From NCBI GenBank assembly GCA_022266195.1, contig WHVY01000008.1, positions 3,161,501 through 3,225,500 on the forward strand: 64,000 bases of DNA, written 5' to 3'. Shown piece by piece: positions 11,101 through 22,128 of the stretch (position 1 is its first letter; each line of letters starts with the position of its first letter). Source of the DNA: Tetranychus cinnabarinus. Its lineage: Eukaryota > Arthropoda > Arachnida > Trombidiformes > Tetranychidae. Under the pieces are notes generated by a model. The model did not search any database. It saw only the letters and a list, made by a program, of their open reading frames with translations, and was not told the DNA's origin. The translations under genes were made by a program, and so were the position numbers.

Positions 11101-14100
11101 ATTTTTTTACTACATTTATGATGAACGATCAAAAATTTCTGCTTGTTCTAATCCTGCTTTGAGTAAATGAAAACGAACCACTTGAAATTGTAATGTAAGA
11201 TAACAAAAAAAATTATGAGTGAACAAACATCAAGTGAATTGGATTCATGTGAGTTTGGTGTTTCCAAATATTGATATTGGTAAATAATTTTTTTACCAGG
11301 AAAACAAAATAAAAACGACTTCAACTTTCAATAATAGCACAAGAATGACTTTCATACATGATTTGGATTTAACTATCGGCATTAAGAAATAAAACAATCT
11401 TGAGGGATAATAATCTACATTGGCAATGAATATTCAAGATTATCATGAGATTGTAAGTTAAGATTGAAATTTGATGATGAAGCCAAGAAAATGTTGGCCA
11501 GAATGAGTCTGATCAACTTTCTTCTCTCTCTCTTTCTGCTTCTTTCGAAATCAAAACACACTCTTGATCTTGATAATTAGACCAGTTTTTAGCTGCATGG
11601 CGCAACCAACAGCACAGTATGAAATTACTTTAGGATGATTGGCAGTACCACAGGAATCATTTTCATTTGGTAACCACTCAAATTCAGAGGGAAAGACTGT
11701 GTTGATGCTCACAGAGGGAGGAAAAATAACCTAAGAAGATACATATGGATGGAAGAAGACAGAAAGAGATGAAGAGAAAGGATAGAAAGAGATAGAAAGA
11801 GGAGGGGAAGATGTTTTCCTTCCACTGCCAATAAAACAGAAAAGAGTGAAAAGTCGGGAAGAAAGAGAAGTGTTTTTACTGTTTGTTGGCAAGATGATTG
11901 TGATGATGAAGATGATGAATCCTTAGAAAATCATAAGTTTTTATAAAAAGAATATATTTGGATTTGAGAATTGAAAGGGCTTTTCAGCAAGAATAGGAAA
12001 CAAGTCACATAACTTGTCTGGAGGAATAGAGATTAACATGAATGAAGGGAAGAAGAAGAAGAAGAAGAAAGAGAGAAAGAAAGAGCAAAGGAAATTAGAT
12101 GGGAAAAAGCATGATGATAGTGTTGAACATGAAAGATTCCAGGTAAGAAAGAAAGGAGGAGCTCGGTGAAGAGGAGAAGAAGATAGTGAGAAAAGAGAGG
12201 AATGTAAGGAAAAAAAAGGAGTAAGATGTCTAAGGAAGCAAGTTTTAAATTGGTGAGGATAATGCCTCACGGGTGTGTTTCAAGATTATGTATAAAAGAC
12301 GCTCAGAATCACGGGATGATGTAACATGTTGAGATGAAAAAGAGGTTTCCAGAGATATGAGAGGCTAATGTTTGCTTGAAAATGTTCAGTGAGAGCAAGA
12401 GAAAGAGGAAGGAAGAAACTATTCTTATTTTTCTTTTTCTTCATTCTTTTTCTTCTTCTTCTTCTCCTTTTTAATCATCATCATCATCTTCTGCTTTTTT
12501 CTTCTGTTTTTCACCGAGGTAATTTTGAGAGAGAGAGAGAGAGAGAGACTATGTTTTTATACTTTGTAAACAAAGTAATGAGGAAAAAAGCACATTGAAA
12601 CAACAGTCATTTTGATTTATCACAGCATAAAAATGTAATCACTCTGGAAAGAGTATTACAATATAAGTTCAAGTTTTGTTCATGAGATTTTGCCATTTTT
12701 TACCCAAACCTTTGGTTAAAAAAGGCAAGTAATCAAGTATAAGTAATGATGGTACACACAAAATCACCCACTTTCATGATTAAGTAGTAAAATGTACAAT
12801 AAAGTACAGTCTCAATACCTAATTGAGAAATTTGAATAATATTAGAGAAACAAACATTAAACTTTCAGATAATAATAGTCAAGGATTTATCGATCAGTGG
12901 TACAATCAATACACATTGAAACATGATAAATTATAAATCAAATGGTATAAATTCAATTGCTTTTTTTCTGGAGTCGTCTTATTTTTTTGTAAAGCTTACA
13001 TTCAATTTATTGAGTGAAAAAAGGTCTGAAAAATGTGAATCTCATTATAACATTGAACAAAAGGTTACAAAAGTAAAGAGAGAAAGAAATGGAAAGACAA
13101 AATGTTTTAAGCGTAAAAAAAGGAACCAAAAAGTAAAATTAAATAGACGATCTTTAACTACTTGTATTTGGATGTACACTTTTCCTCACATACACACACA
13201 GTAAAAGCATTTAAAAGTCCAATAATGCTCATTACCTTAGGCCTAATTGTTGTGTGACTTTTGAGCCGTAAAGTAATTAGACTAAGTTTGATTAGGAAAG
13301 CAACACCATGAAAGAGCTATTATATCTTTCAACATGTTATAATGAGCGTTTGAAAACTGCACTAATAATACTACTAATAATAACAATAAACAAAAACATC
13401 AAAAAACCCTAATCTTTTCTCATGCTTTTTCCAGTATTCGTTTAATACGCAAAGCAAACTTTACCAGTCCATTGATAACAAGATTCATGATCAGAGCCGT
13501 ACTTTTCACTGTGATTATGCAAATTGAAACGGATTGAGTGTGAGAGTGAGTGTAATATAGATTGAACAACTGTAATGTGTTGATTCATAAAGACCATTTC
13601 TAGCACAGAAAATGTGTTCAGAATTTTCATGATCGTAGGTAAAAAAAATTAATGTCACATGGTTTGTTCGTGATGAGAGAGGAAGAGCGGAGAGAGAGAA
13701 GACAAAACAAAATAAACCTTCAAAAAGCCTTTTGTCAATCAATAAACTTGAGATAGACAGTAGATAACATTGAAAAAATGGTAATAACGATAATACGATA
13801 TTAATATCAGTAATAATTTAATTACTAGTCTGTGTTGATTGTACCAATTCAAAGGAAACATTGACACTGTCTACTGTACAAGGTTTGATGAGTCAAACAA
13901 TTATAATTATACTTATACCTATCATTATTAGAGTTATCAATGGTGAAAAAAAGAGATAGACAGAGACAGGGTAAGATTATTAGGGAACTGATTGTAAGAC
14001 TCGTAAACTATTCAATTGTGAAAGGTTTGTTTGCAAATCATTTTCAAACATGCAAAATGAAAAATCTGACGTTTCGGCTTTTTTTTCCTCATCATAATGG

Positions 14101-16041
14101 GAATAATTTTTAAACAATAAAATTCAAGACTTGATTGAGAAAAAAAAGAGAGAAATGAATTGAGACTGACTCAATGTTTCAAGTAAAATTGTAAACACAC
14201 GTTATGTGTATATCAAGTCTCATTTTATCGAAAGATGAATTAGTTATAAATATGAATGCTGAATAACGGGATAACAATGACCTTGAAACATCTACAGGTT
14301 ACAGCATAAAAATGTGAATAAGCTGCCTTTCTCATTGAAGTAATACATTTTGTTTTGTTTTCTGCTTGTACATTCATACCGTCATCAACTATTAGATAGT
14401 AAATCAAATGTACACGAGAATGAAAAATAGAGATAATGCAGTGAAAATGATAAAATAAACGAAAGCACGACTAACCTGTTTATCGTAATCATCTTTCTTT
14501 TCAGTCTGAATTTTGTTGGACTGTTCAAGTTTCCTTTTATTGGCAGCAGGTGAGTTGTTACATGATGATGTTAATCCAATGACAGTTGGATCAAAACGTG
14601 ATTTGAATGAATCTAATTCCGCCTCAAGTTGTTCAACATCAGCTAATTGATATTCTTTAGATTCTTCATCTAGATGAATATAAGCTCTCCAATTGTACGA
14701 ATCAAAACCCCAATGGCAGGTATGATTTTCCGAAGATGAATGGATGTGAGTAACAAATCGTTGAGGTGTTAACCACATTTTACATTCTGAACACTTAATA
14801 CACCGCGAGGTAGGTTCGATATACAGATCAGTATAAACAGTGCCCGAACATGTGCCAAAACATTCATGGCAAATAGGAATACCTGCTCCAAGTTTCTCAA
14901 TGTCAATGGATAAACCATCACATTTTAAATCTAAATCATCAAATTCAACACCAGAACCAGAAAATGTAGAGCCTAATATCATTTTAGTGCGATTGGCGTA
15001 AAATAGTAAAGCTGCACACAATCTTTCCGCGTCCGTTTTGGTGATAAGACCACAACTGGGAGCAGATGCAGGCAATATGCCGGTTACTTTGAGGACTTCT
15101 AACTGCTCAGGGGTGCATCTGGAGCAAAATATGTGTAACTCATCACAGACTGAGTTAATTTGTTGAAGACTGAAATCGGTTAAAACAGTATTCAATATTT
15201 GAGGTAGACATAATCGTTTCTCTCCGCCAACGATAAAACATGATATTACTTCATTCTCTAAAATGGTCTCTGATCTTTGGCAGCTATTCGGATCGGCTGG
15301 TATTATAATAGGTGGTGGTATCCTTAAATTTGGTGCAATCTGATTGGATCCGGTTGTTGAGGCTGGTAATGAAGATGTGGATGACAGTGAGCATGAGGAT
15401 GACGATGATACTGGTAAATTTGATGATTTCGTGACTGGTGTTGGTGATTCACCAGATCCTCTGCTTGCTTTTTCTCTCCCACCAGTACTAATATTGATAT
15501 TATTACTACTGTTGCTACTTCTTCCACCACCACCTTCCCCACTGCTAATTAAACTGGGGCCATTAGAGTGACTTAACCCATTTGTTGATCCTAAAGATGA
15601 TGAACACGATAAATGTTGAGAGTTGACCGATGACACTTGTGATTCCGGTGAGGTATTGTGATTTTTGTTATTTGAACTATTATTGTTATTATGTTTATTA
15701 GTATTAGCATTATTATTACTACTATTACTATTAGTATTTATATTAGCAATGTAATTATTATTACTTTTGCTAATATTATTATTATTTGTATTATTACTAT
15801 TTGCTTTAATGTTATGACTTGAGGACGTCGAATATGGTGTAGCAACAATATTGCTACTAGTGTATTTATCCCCAGAAAATTTTAGCCCGTGGTCCCCATT
15901 AATCCATGTTGGATTGTAATAATTGGGCCCACTTAAGCTGTCAGGAGCACATTGTTGGTAGCTTTTAAGAACTTTTTTCAATCGAAGATTGGTTAAAGAA
16001 TTTGGAGATAATTGATTTGGGCGCGATAATTCGGGATCCAT
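8106..16041 (-). CDS. Ski: Ski/Sno proto-oncogene homolog (transcriptional corepressor), 688 aa
   Basis: Nuclear corepressor that binds SMAD proteins and damps TGF-beta/BMP signalling. Coding exons 16041-14476, 8985-8658, 8278-8106, all in phase; intron 1 is 5.5 kb, intron 2 is 379 nt. Order: N-terminal LKKVLKSYQQ motif as in vertebrate SKI; a long Asn/Ser-rich insert (about 60-230); the Dachshund-homology domain (RSETILENEVISC...LPQILNTVLTDFSLQQIN...LITKTDAERLCAALL); then the SMAD4-binding SAND-like zinc domain with CHEC, CIKCSEC and HTCHWGFDSYNWR; a short acidic helix; and a Pro/Gln-rich tail with a terminal helical segment. A spacer of about 40 residues separates DHD and SAND. Start at 16041 is the first in-frame Met, but the frame stays open upstream to 16170. 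Confidence 0.9.
8986..14475 (-). other. Ski intron 1, 5.5 kb
   Basis: Bounded by donor CAG/GTTAGT (14475) and acceptor GATACAG (8986). It is far longer than the other introns in the window. It is AT-rich with purine/pyrimidine tracts (11.7-12.25 kb, 12.4-12.5 kb) and many scattered TAAT-type stretches. Apparent open frames inside are low-complexity products of those tracts. I see no nested gene and no transposon termini. Regulatory content is plausible by length only. Confidence 0.6.
12527..12548. repeat. (GA)11 microsatellite
   Basis: Uninterrupted GA dinucleotide run in Ski intron 1. Confidence 0.95.
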
Positions 16042-16235
16042 AAGATCATCAAGGTGAGGTAGTTGGTGAGGTTGATGATGATGATGATGGTGGTGGTGAT
16101 GGTGATGGAGGGATGATGATGATGGTTTACTTTTGTCGGTGAGTTGGGTGTTATATTTGTAGCAGGCTCCTTAAAGTTGATCGTGTTGACGGTTACTATT
16201 GTTCAGCCACTAACCTAATTTCATTTTTGTGAACC
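16042..16235. other. Ski 5' leader with in-frame His/Ser-coding CAT repeat
   Basis: On the minus strand the Ski frame remains open without a Met from 16042 up to a TAA at 16171-16173. It would encode a Ser run and a long His-rich run from a CAT/CAC repeat (16074-16115), then HQLPHLDDL just before the annotated Met. It could be 5' UTR, or coding sequence joined to an unseen upstream exon. Confidence 0.5.
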
Positions 16236-16454
16236 ATGGATAGTGGTAAAAATGTTGCTGATGATGATAAAAGTGATGAAATTGATGTTAAAGATATTAA
16301 AATTGATAACAATAATAATGGGCCAAAAACTCTCATTCCGTTGACCTTCTTCAATGGAACGTATCACTTGGACAGGATTAAGAAAAAAAGATTAAAAGAG
16401 AACATCATGATCCAAATTTGTGTTGATTTTTTGTCCAATGTGAAACGATACTGA
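16236..16454 (+). CDS. Doubtful small acidic/basic protein, 72 aa
   Basis: Open frame with a good start context (ACCATGG), divergent from Ski. It encodes an Asp/Lys-rich N-terminus and a basic C-terminal half; I recognise no family. It may be a short gene, a first exon, or chance. No neighbouring exon is evident. Confidence 0.25.
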   Translation: MDSGKNVADDDKSDEIDVKDIKIDNNNNGPKTLIPLTFFNGTYHLDRIKKKRLKENIMIQICVDFLSNVKRY

Positions 16455-17980
16455 GCAATATGTTGATATTCACATCTTTACAACTGTAAACGAAACAAGA
16501 CAGAACCATCCAATAGGTTGAAAATATACATTAGAAAAGGATTACCTCTGAATGGCAAAAAAAAGATGATGAGCGAACAAAAATAAACATATAGTAGAAA
16601 GAGTAGTGAGTAGAAAGAGAGAAAAAAAGAAAGAAAAGAAAGAAAGAGAGCTAGAGAAAGAGATAGAGAAGGAGAGAGAAAAAGATGAAGACTATTAGAG
16701 ATTTTGGAGTCTTTTTCACTTTCACAATAATTAAAAGATTCGTACTCAGGTAATCCGTAACACAGTTTAAATGGTGATATTGATGATCGGGCAGTTAGAG
16801 AAGGGAAAAAAAATAACAATCGATGTTTTGAATCAAGTTTGGCTTGCCAGAATGAAAAAACAGAATTGATAAAACAAGCAACAGAGTCTACTGAACAGAC
16901 ACCAGCAACTCAACAAAATTCAGACAGACAGATAGTAGAGTGGGGAAATAATTCAGGGGATAAAAGATAAGAAGAGAAGGAGAAGGTGATGATACGCCGA
17001 GGGAGCAAGAAAAAAAACGTAAATAAAGAAGACTTTGCTTGGCTTTGCTACACGACGAGACGAGAAAGAGACAGAAAGAAAGAAAGATACCAGACTTGTA
17101 AGCATATCGGGGGAAAAGAGGAGGGCACTATCGTAAACAGATAACTCGAGTCGATACTATCAAAATGATTCCCTATCAAGATCCCAAAAGCGGTAACCAT
17201 AGAAACCTTTTTTGCGCCAGTGTAAGATTTTGAAAGTTAACGTCTTTTCTTTCATTTTTGGAACCCCGAAGCTTGTCAATGTTACTGTCATTGAACGGTT
17301 TCTTTTTTTCAGCAATTTGATAAAACCTTTTTAACTTTTAATTAAATCGTATTTCAGTTTTTTAATTTACTCCAAGCATTTCTTGTGAATTTTGGTGGTT
17401 CAAGTGTTATTGAATTAGTACACATCACTACACTGGTTTTGCAATTATCATTTTTTTATTGGGTATGTTAAGTTTGATTCTCTCTTTTTCACTCCTCATT
17501 CTTCTTACTTTATCATGACTTTCAAGTAATTGCTGAATTTTAGTCTTTCTTTCTGACTCTCTCTTTCTCAGTCTATGTGTCTTTATTTTCTTATCTAGAC
17601 TTGATTGAACAAGTTTTTATTTTTTTCTTCTTTCTCTCTTCTTCTTGATAATCTTGATAATTTTCCTCATTTGTTGTTGGTTTTCAACAATTTCAAATAT
17701 TTAGAAATAATGATTCATTTATGGTTCTTTATTTTATTTCATGAGATTTGATTTTGCAATTTTTCATTTTTTATACTTTGTTACTTTGTGTTTTTTAAAG
17801 CATTCCTAGTTTTATTAATCATGAAAAATCGGTTTATGTTTCCTTAAAGTAATTATCTCCACGGGATCTTTTATCATCTTCTCTTTTGATTTATCTTCTT
17901 AACCTGATGCATCTAGTTTTTTTACCTTTTTTATCTCCTAGACTTGATTGCACTTGATTACACTTGATTGAGAAGTACAA
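16455..17980. other. Intergenic region between Ski and the MAPEG gene (divergent)
   Basis: Should hold the promoters of both genes. It has a purine-rich tract at 16555-16690 (GAAA/GAGA type), another at 16920-17090, and a strongly T-rich tract from 17430 to 17940 before the MAPEG start. No gene seen. Confidence 0.5.
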
Positions 17981-18628
17981 ATGGCTGTTACAAGAAACCA
18001 AAGTAAAGGTGATTCTGGTTCAACTCCAATCATGAGTCCTTCACCAAGAATTGGCTATGACCGAAAGACAATTAGAAATCGTGTAGATCCAACAACTAAT
18101 TTAACCTTTGGACAGATAGTTGCTCTTGGTTTACTCGTTTCCGTGATTCTACAAGTTTCTCTTGCCTACCTGGTAATGAACGACAAGATAAAACTACATG
18201 GCAGAGCTACAGCGCAATCATTGGCCAACTTTGGAGCCCGGATTGAGTATATACTCCGTTACCAAAGTCTCCACGTATTTTGGTTACTCATCACTACAAC
18301 TCTTGTTATCGCTCGGAGAATCGGCACTGGTGCTGTAAATCCCCTTGAAGGCTTTGAAAATATTATCCTTGCTGCTAAACAAGTACACACGAATTCAATG
18401 GAACAATTCTTGCTAGTTTTCGTCAATCAACTGATTCTAGCGACCAATTTGGCTCCAGATCTTTTCCTACGAGTTATTCCCCTCATAAACGTCCTTTTCT
18501 TCGTTGCTCGAATCCTTTTCTGGCTTGGTTACCCCAAATATCGAACAGCAGGCTTCACGGCAGGAATGACTCCCATCGCTATTGCCACTTTTTACAACGC
18601 TTACGCTTTCATTAACTACATATTTTGA
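17981..18628 (+). CDS. MAPEG-family membrane protein, TMEM79-like, 215 aa
   Basis: Intronless. Four hydrophobic segments: about 45-65, 98-112, 143-163 and 165-207 (the last block probably two helices), in the size range of MAPEG proteins. The stretch VHTNSMEQFLLVFVNQL and the terminal block RTAGFTAGMTPIAIATFYNAY match the MAPEG layout, closest in feel to TMEM79 (mattrin) rather than the glutathione-transferase or LTC4-synthase members. Basic, polar N-terminus without signal peptide. Substrate and enzyme activity cannot be told from sequence; TMEM79 in mammals acts in the secretory pathway. Confidence 0.75.
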   Translation: MAVTRNQSKGDSGSTPIMSPSPRIGYDRKTIRNRVDPTTNLTFGQIVALGLLVSVILQVSLAYLVMNDKIKLHGRATAQSLANFGARIEYILRYQSLHVFWLLITTTLVIARRIGTGAVNPLEGFENIILAAKQVHTNSMEQFLLVFVNQLILATNLAPDLFLRVIPLINVLFFVARILFWLGYPKYRTAGFTAGMTPIAIATFYNAYAFINYIF

Positions 18629-18960
18629 TCCATTATTCATTATCTTTGAGTAAAACTAATAATGATAATTTAATTAGTACTCTCCTTAATCAACTCTTAA
18701 TATGATCCTTAATAGGGGGCCTCAACAATTACAATTACAAAATTTACTATCTGAATGTATTTGCATGTATTTTTTATATCAACCTACCAAATTCAAATTT
18801 GAATTGATTTTTTGATTAACAAAGTACTTTTTCCAACAATGACTGACTATTGTTATTCAAAGTATCAATTTTCTTTACTTTCTAATTAATTACGACCATC
18901 AGTGGTTCATCCTCCAACAGCTTGCATTATTTAATTAAAGTGAATACAATCTTTTTAAAT
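18629..18960. other. Short intergenic gap
   Basis: 3' flank of the MAPEG gene and 5' flank of the next gene. AT-rich, nothing else recognised. Confidence 0.5.
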
Positions 18961-19296
18961 ATGGAGACAAATCAACCCGGGACCTCTAATCAAGATTCCA
19001 TTACTACTAGAAAAGATTCCAAGTTTGTGGCTCAATTATCGGGATGGGAGGAACTCTGTCAAGTGATTGAACAGGTACAAACAATCACTCCGGTCGAAGA
19101 TCCCGAAGCCGAAAGGCTAGAAAGAATTTTGGAGCTCGTCAAATGTTATCTTAACTCCAACATTGGGGATATACAACCTCTTGAGACGGATAATATGGAG
19201 AAAAAATTACACAAAATCAAAAAGTCAATGAGTGCGGCTGTTACTAAATTGTTTAAATACACTACAGAAGCTGTTTCTGAACCCTCTTCAGATTAA
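18961..19296 (+). CDS. Unrecognised small acidic protein, 111 aa
   Basis: I do not recognise the family. From Met 18961 the protein has a polar Ser/Thr/Asn N-terminus, then an amphipathic helical region (WEELCQVIEQVQ...PEAERLERILELVKCYL), a second helix (MEKKLHKIKKSMSAAVTKLF) and an acidic/Ser tail. An in-frame ATG at 18922 would add 13 residues, but the later Met has the simpler polar start. Balanced codon use, clean termination and a nearby AATAAA at 19369 support a real single-exon gene. Two-helix build suggests a subunit of some complex; that is inference only. Confidence 0.6.
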   Translation: METNQPGTSNQDSITTRKDSKFVAQLSGWEELCQVIEQVQTITPVEDPEAERLERILELVKCYLNSNIGDIQPLETDNMEKKLHKIKKSMSAAVTKLFKYTTEAVSEPSSD

Positions 19297-19368
19297 TTAC
19301 TCATGATGTTACATTCGAGGTGATAATAACCTTGAGAAGAAATCATTCCATTGGAATTTTTTGACCTT

Positions 19369-19374
19369 AATAAA
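19369..19374 (+). terminator. Polyadenylation signal AATAAA
   Basis: 72 nt past the stop of the small protein gene ending at 19296. Confidence 0.6.
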
Positions 19375-19595
19375 AAGTATTTGATTTAAGATTCGTTGAA
19401 TAAGCTCATATTTGTGTCCAAATTCAAATTTTCGCGTCAAATTTAACCTTGCCTTAATAATTTTACAATGAAATCTCTATTAAATGGTGAAATCTTTTTA
19501 TTACCTCGGTAAAATTTTGGACTATCGTATTTAATATCATTTGCTATCACCTAATATAGATTTACAAATCTTTCAACAATTATGTTAACATAATT

Positions 19596-19919
19596 TTACA
19601 TCAAAGGTACACCGAAATGATCGGCTGGAGAGAAACGCACTTTATCCTCAAATTTGTCAATCATCGTTGACCTTTTAATTGTCTCAAGGGCAAGGTGATC
19701 AGGTTGTTCAATTTTCCGTCTCTCGGCCAAGAATCCACGACATGTAGTTGAAATACTACCATAATCAGCACAACATTTTCTCATATTTTCCAAATAATCA
19801 AAACATCTTGCATCACTTTCAGGATCTTTGGCATAGGCATCAAAACACCTAGACATTAGAGAAGAGACTCGAGCACATCCGTCCCGTGAATATCCCATTG
19901 CAGGTTCACCAGACATCAT
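19596..19919 (-). CDS. CMC4: Twin-CX9C protein, CMC4-like, 107 aa
   Basis: Small cysteine-rich protein of the mitochondrial intermembrane space, imported by the Mia40 oxidative relay; CMC4 is linked to the twin-CX9C group around cytochrome oxidase. Three CX9C spacings are visible: C-ARVSSLMSR-C, C-FDYLENMRK-C and C-ADYGSISTT-C; the RKCC pair followed by a final C before GF matches CMC4 (MTCP1 p8). It is longer than the typical 68-residue CMC4: about 45 extra C-terminal residues (ERRKIEQPDH...). Another CHCH-family assignment is possible. Starts with two Met codons (19919, 19916). Convergent with the small gene ending at 19296. Confidence 0.65.
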   Translation of the reverse strand: MMSGEPAMGYSRDGCARVSSLMSRCFDAYAKDPESDARCFDYLENMRKCCADYGSISTTCRGFLAERRKIEQPDHLALETIKRSTMIDKFEDKVRFSPADHFGVPLM

Positions 19920-20187
19920 TAATCAAATAAATGAACAGAATATTAAAAGAAACTTTAAAGTGGGCCAAAATCGGGTTGAATAAGAAAAAACCAAAAACCA
20001 AAACAACAGAAAGTCAATCTAAAAACCAGAAAAAAACTGGTTAAGGACTCTCGATTAATCGATAGTACTTTTCGATATATAACAGTCACAGTGTGACAAG
20101 TCGCGTTTTTTCAGCTGTTTTTTGTGTTTTTAAACGTTTTTTATTCCATTTCCATTTCATTTTTATTGATTTTTTAAAATTATTGAA

Positions 20188-21911
20188 ATGACGGAGAATA
20201 CCGATTCTACAACTATCACCGAACAGATGGATGGGAAAGATAAAAAGAAAATAAAGACTATTAATGACTTGAATGACGATTCATTGCTTATTATTTTCTC
20301 ACTTTTGAGTGTTCGTGATAAAACGAGATGTGAACGCGTTTGTCAGCGTTGGAATGACCTAATCAAGCATTCTTGGGCTTCGAATAAATTATTGGCCTTC
20401 GGAAATTCTTTTAATGTATGGAGAGAAACAGGACATGAGGATCTTGATACATTGACTCTGACCAAAATTATCAGCAAATGTCCAAATTTGACGACGCTCA
20501 ACCTTGAACAAACAGCTACCAACTTTGATGAAACAGTTCTTGATGTCATTGGCCAATTCTGTCCCAAACTTGAAAAATTGATCATGAAACATAAAAATCT
20601 TACCGGATACAATATCGCGAACCTCGGCAGAGCTTGCCCAATGCTTAAGTCAATCGATTTCAGTAGATGTAACGATGTCAGTGAGACAAGTTTGTGTGAA
20701 TTGTTACACTTAAGACCCGATATGGAATCCATTTCTCTTAGTCGAGTGCCTGACATCACAGGAAAATGTTTTTATCGATTGAATTCTCTTTCTTACTTAG
20801 ATCTATCAGGTTGTTCATCGGTAAGTTCTTACGCATTGATCTGATTTTACTAAAATTTCAAGTTTTCTAATAATAATTAATTTTTCTAGATTGTTACAGA
20901 TGCTTTTTCTTTGCTTGGACAAAACTGCTCTCAGACTTTAAAAACATTGTTAGCACCTTCTTTGTCCAATGCAGGATTGAAAATTATTTGCACGACTTTT
21001 CTTAATTTAGAAGTATTCGAAGTTGAATCTTCAATTGAAGGTAAGTTGACAAGAATGAAAATCCAACTTATCGATTTTTTAGCTATTATTAATTTTCGCA
21101 CAGTTGAATTGCGTGGAGCCAGACTTTTGGGTAACCTGAAGAAATTGCGCGTTTTACGATTCTACCCAGAACTTGAGGATCTCGATAATGGTGCTATGCT
21201 TTCAATCATGGAAAAATGTCTTGAATTAACAGAACTAAACCTATGTGGAACTGAAAAGTTGACTGACCTATCAATAGCCAATCTTCCCGAATATTTGCCA
21301 AACTTAACCAAATTAACTTTAGAAGGATCTCAGGTAAACTGAATTTACAGAAACCTGACACTAATTACGACTCGCTTAACTCGCCACAAAATTTAGTCTA
21401 AATTATTGGCAGGTTTCTGTATTTTATTATATTGTTACCAACTAATTAAAATCTATATCTTCAACAGATAACCGACAAGTCTGCTCGAGCACTTGCTGAT
21501 CTCAAAAAATTGACTGAACTAAAAATTAATGGAAGTTTGATCACTGATGAAGGTGCGATGCACCTTATCACACATTGCAGATCACTGGAGCATTTATCTG
21601 TTAATCAATGTCCTGGAGTCACTCTTGAGACAGTGCTCTACGCTTGGGATCTAGTCCATCAAGGACTGGCTTCAAAAGAATTAGTAATCGTATATAAGGG
21701 CACCAGAATCGTACCGAGCTTTTTTCCAACCCGAGAAAAGTGCAGCAAATATGACGAATCAGATGAAGAGGAAGAGTATTGTCATACAGCCGACAATGAA
21801 GAAAATCTAGATGATCTTCAAGATTATGAAGAGGATATTTATGATCACGAGTATGAACCGTATGGAGATGACGAAGAGTATGATGAGAGAGAAGTTTATT
21901 ACCTGAGCTAA
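20188..21911 (+). CDS. F-box/LRR protein, copy A, 506 aa
   Basis: Substrate adaptor of an SCF (Skp1-Cullin-F-box) ubiquitin ligase by family. Exons 20188-20820, 20890-21333, 21468-21911; introns of 69 and 134 nt. F-box at about residues 22-65 (INDLNDDSLLIIFSLLSVRD..CERVCQRWNDLI), then leucine-rich repeats (PNLTTLNLEQ, PMLKSIDFSRCNDVS, LSYLDLSGCSS, LTELNLCGTEKLTD, PNLTKLTLEGSQ, CRSLEHLSVNQCPGV), ending in a long Asp/Glu/Tyr-rich acidic tail. No transmembrane segment. The paralog is copy B; their F-boxes are identical in protein, while substitutions cluster in the LRR part. No exact ortholog recognised; FBXL-type. Confidence 0.85.
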
Positions 21912-22122
21912 AACACGAATTGAATACGGCTTACAGCGCCTATGGAGATTACTAGTACTTACAATTGTTAGTCGATAGTGATCTGCAATCGGAAGAAATC
22001 ACTTAAATTTTTACTCAATCTTCCTAACATTGGCATTTTTTACCACTCTTTGAATAACTAACAACGATCTCGTTCAAAACTTAAAAGTTTATTTTCTTAA
22101 CAAAACCAAATTTAAATATTTC

Positions 22123-22128
22123 AATAAA
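22123..22128 (+). terminator. Polyadenylation signal AATAAA
   Basis: 212 nt past the stop of F-box copy A; preserved in copy B at 25782-25787. Confidence 0.5.

Noticed and set aside
11941..12598. Long open frames in Ski intron 1
   Set aside because: They are produced by GA/CT-rich low-complexity tracts and (GA)n; the proteins are simple Ser/Phe/Leu or Arg/Glu runs.
16478..16819. 113-codon minus-strand frame upstream of Ski
   Set aside because: It translates a purine-rich tract on the other strand (Ser/Leu/Phe repeats), with no protein-like diversity.
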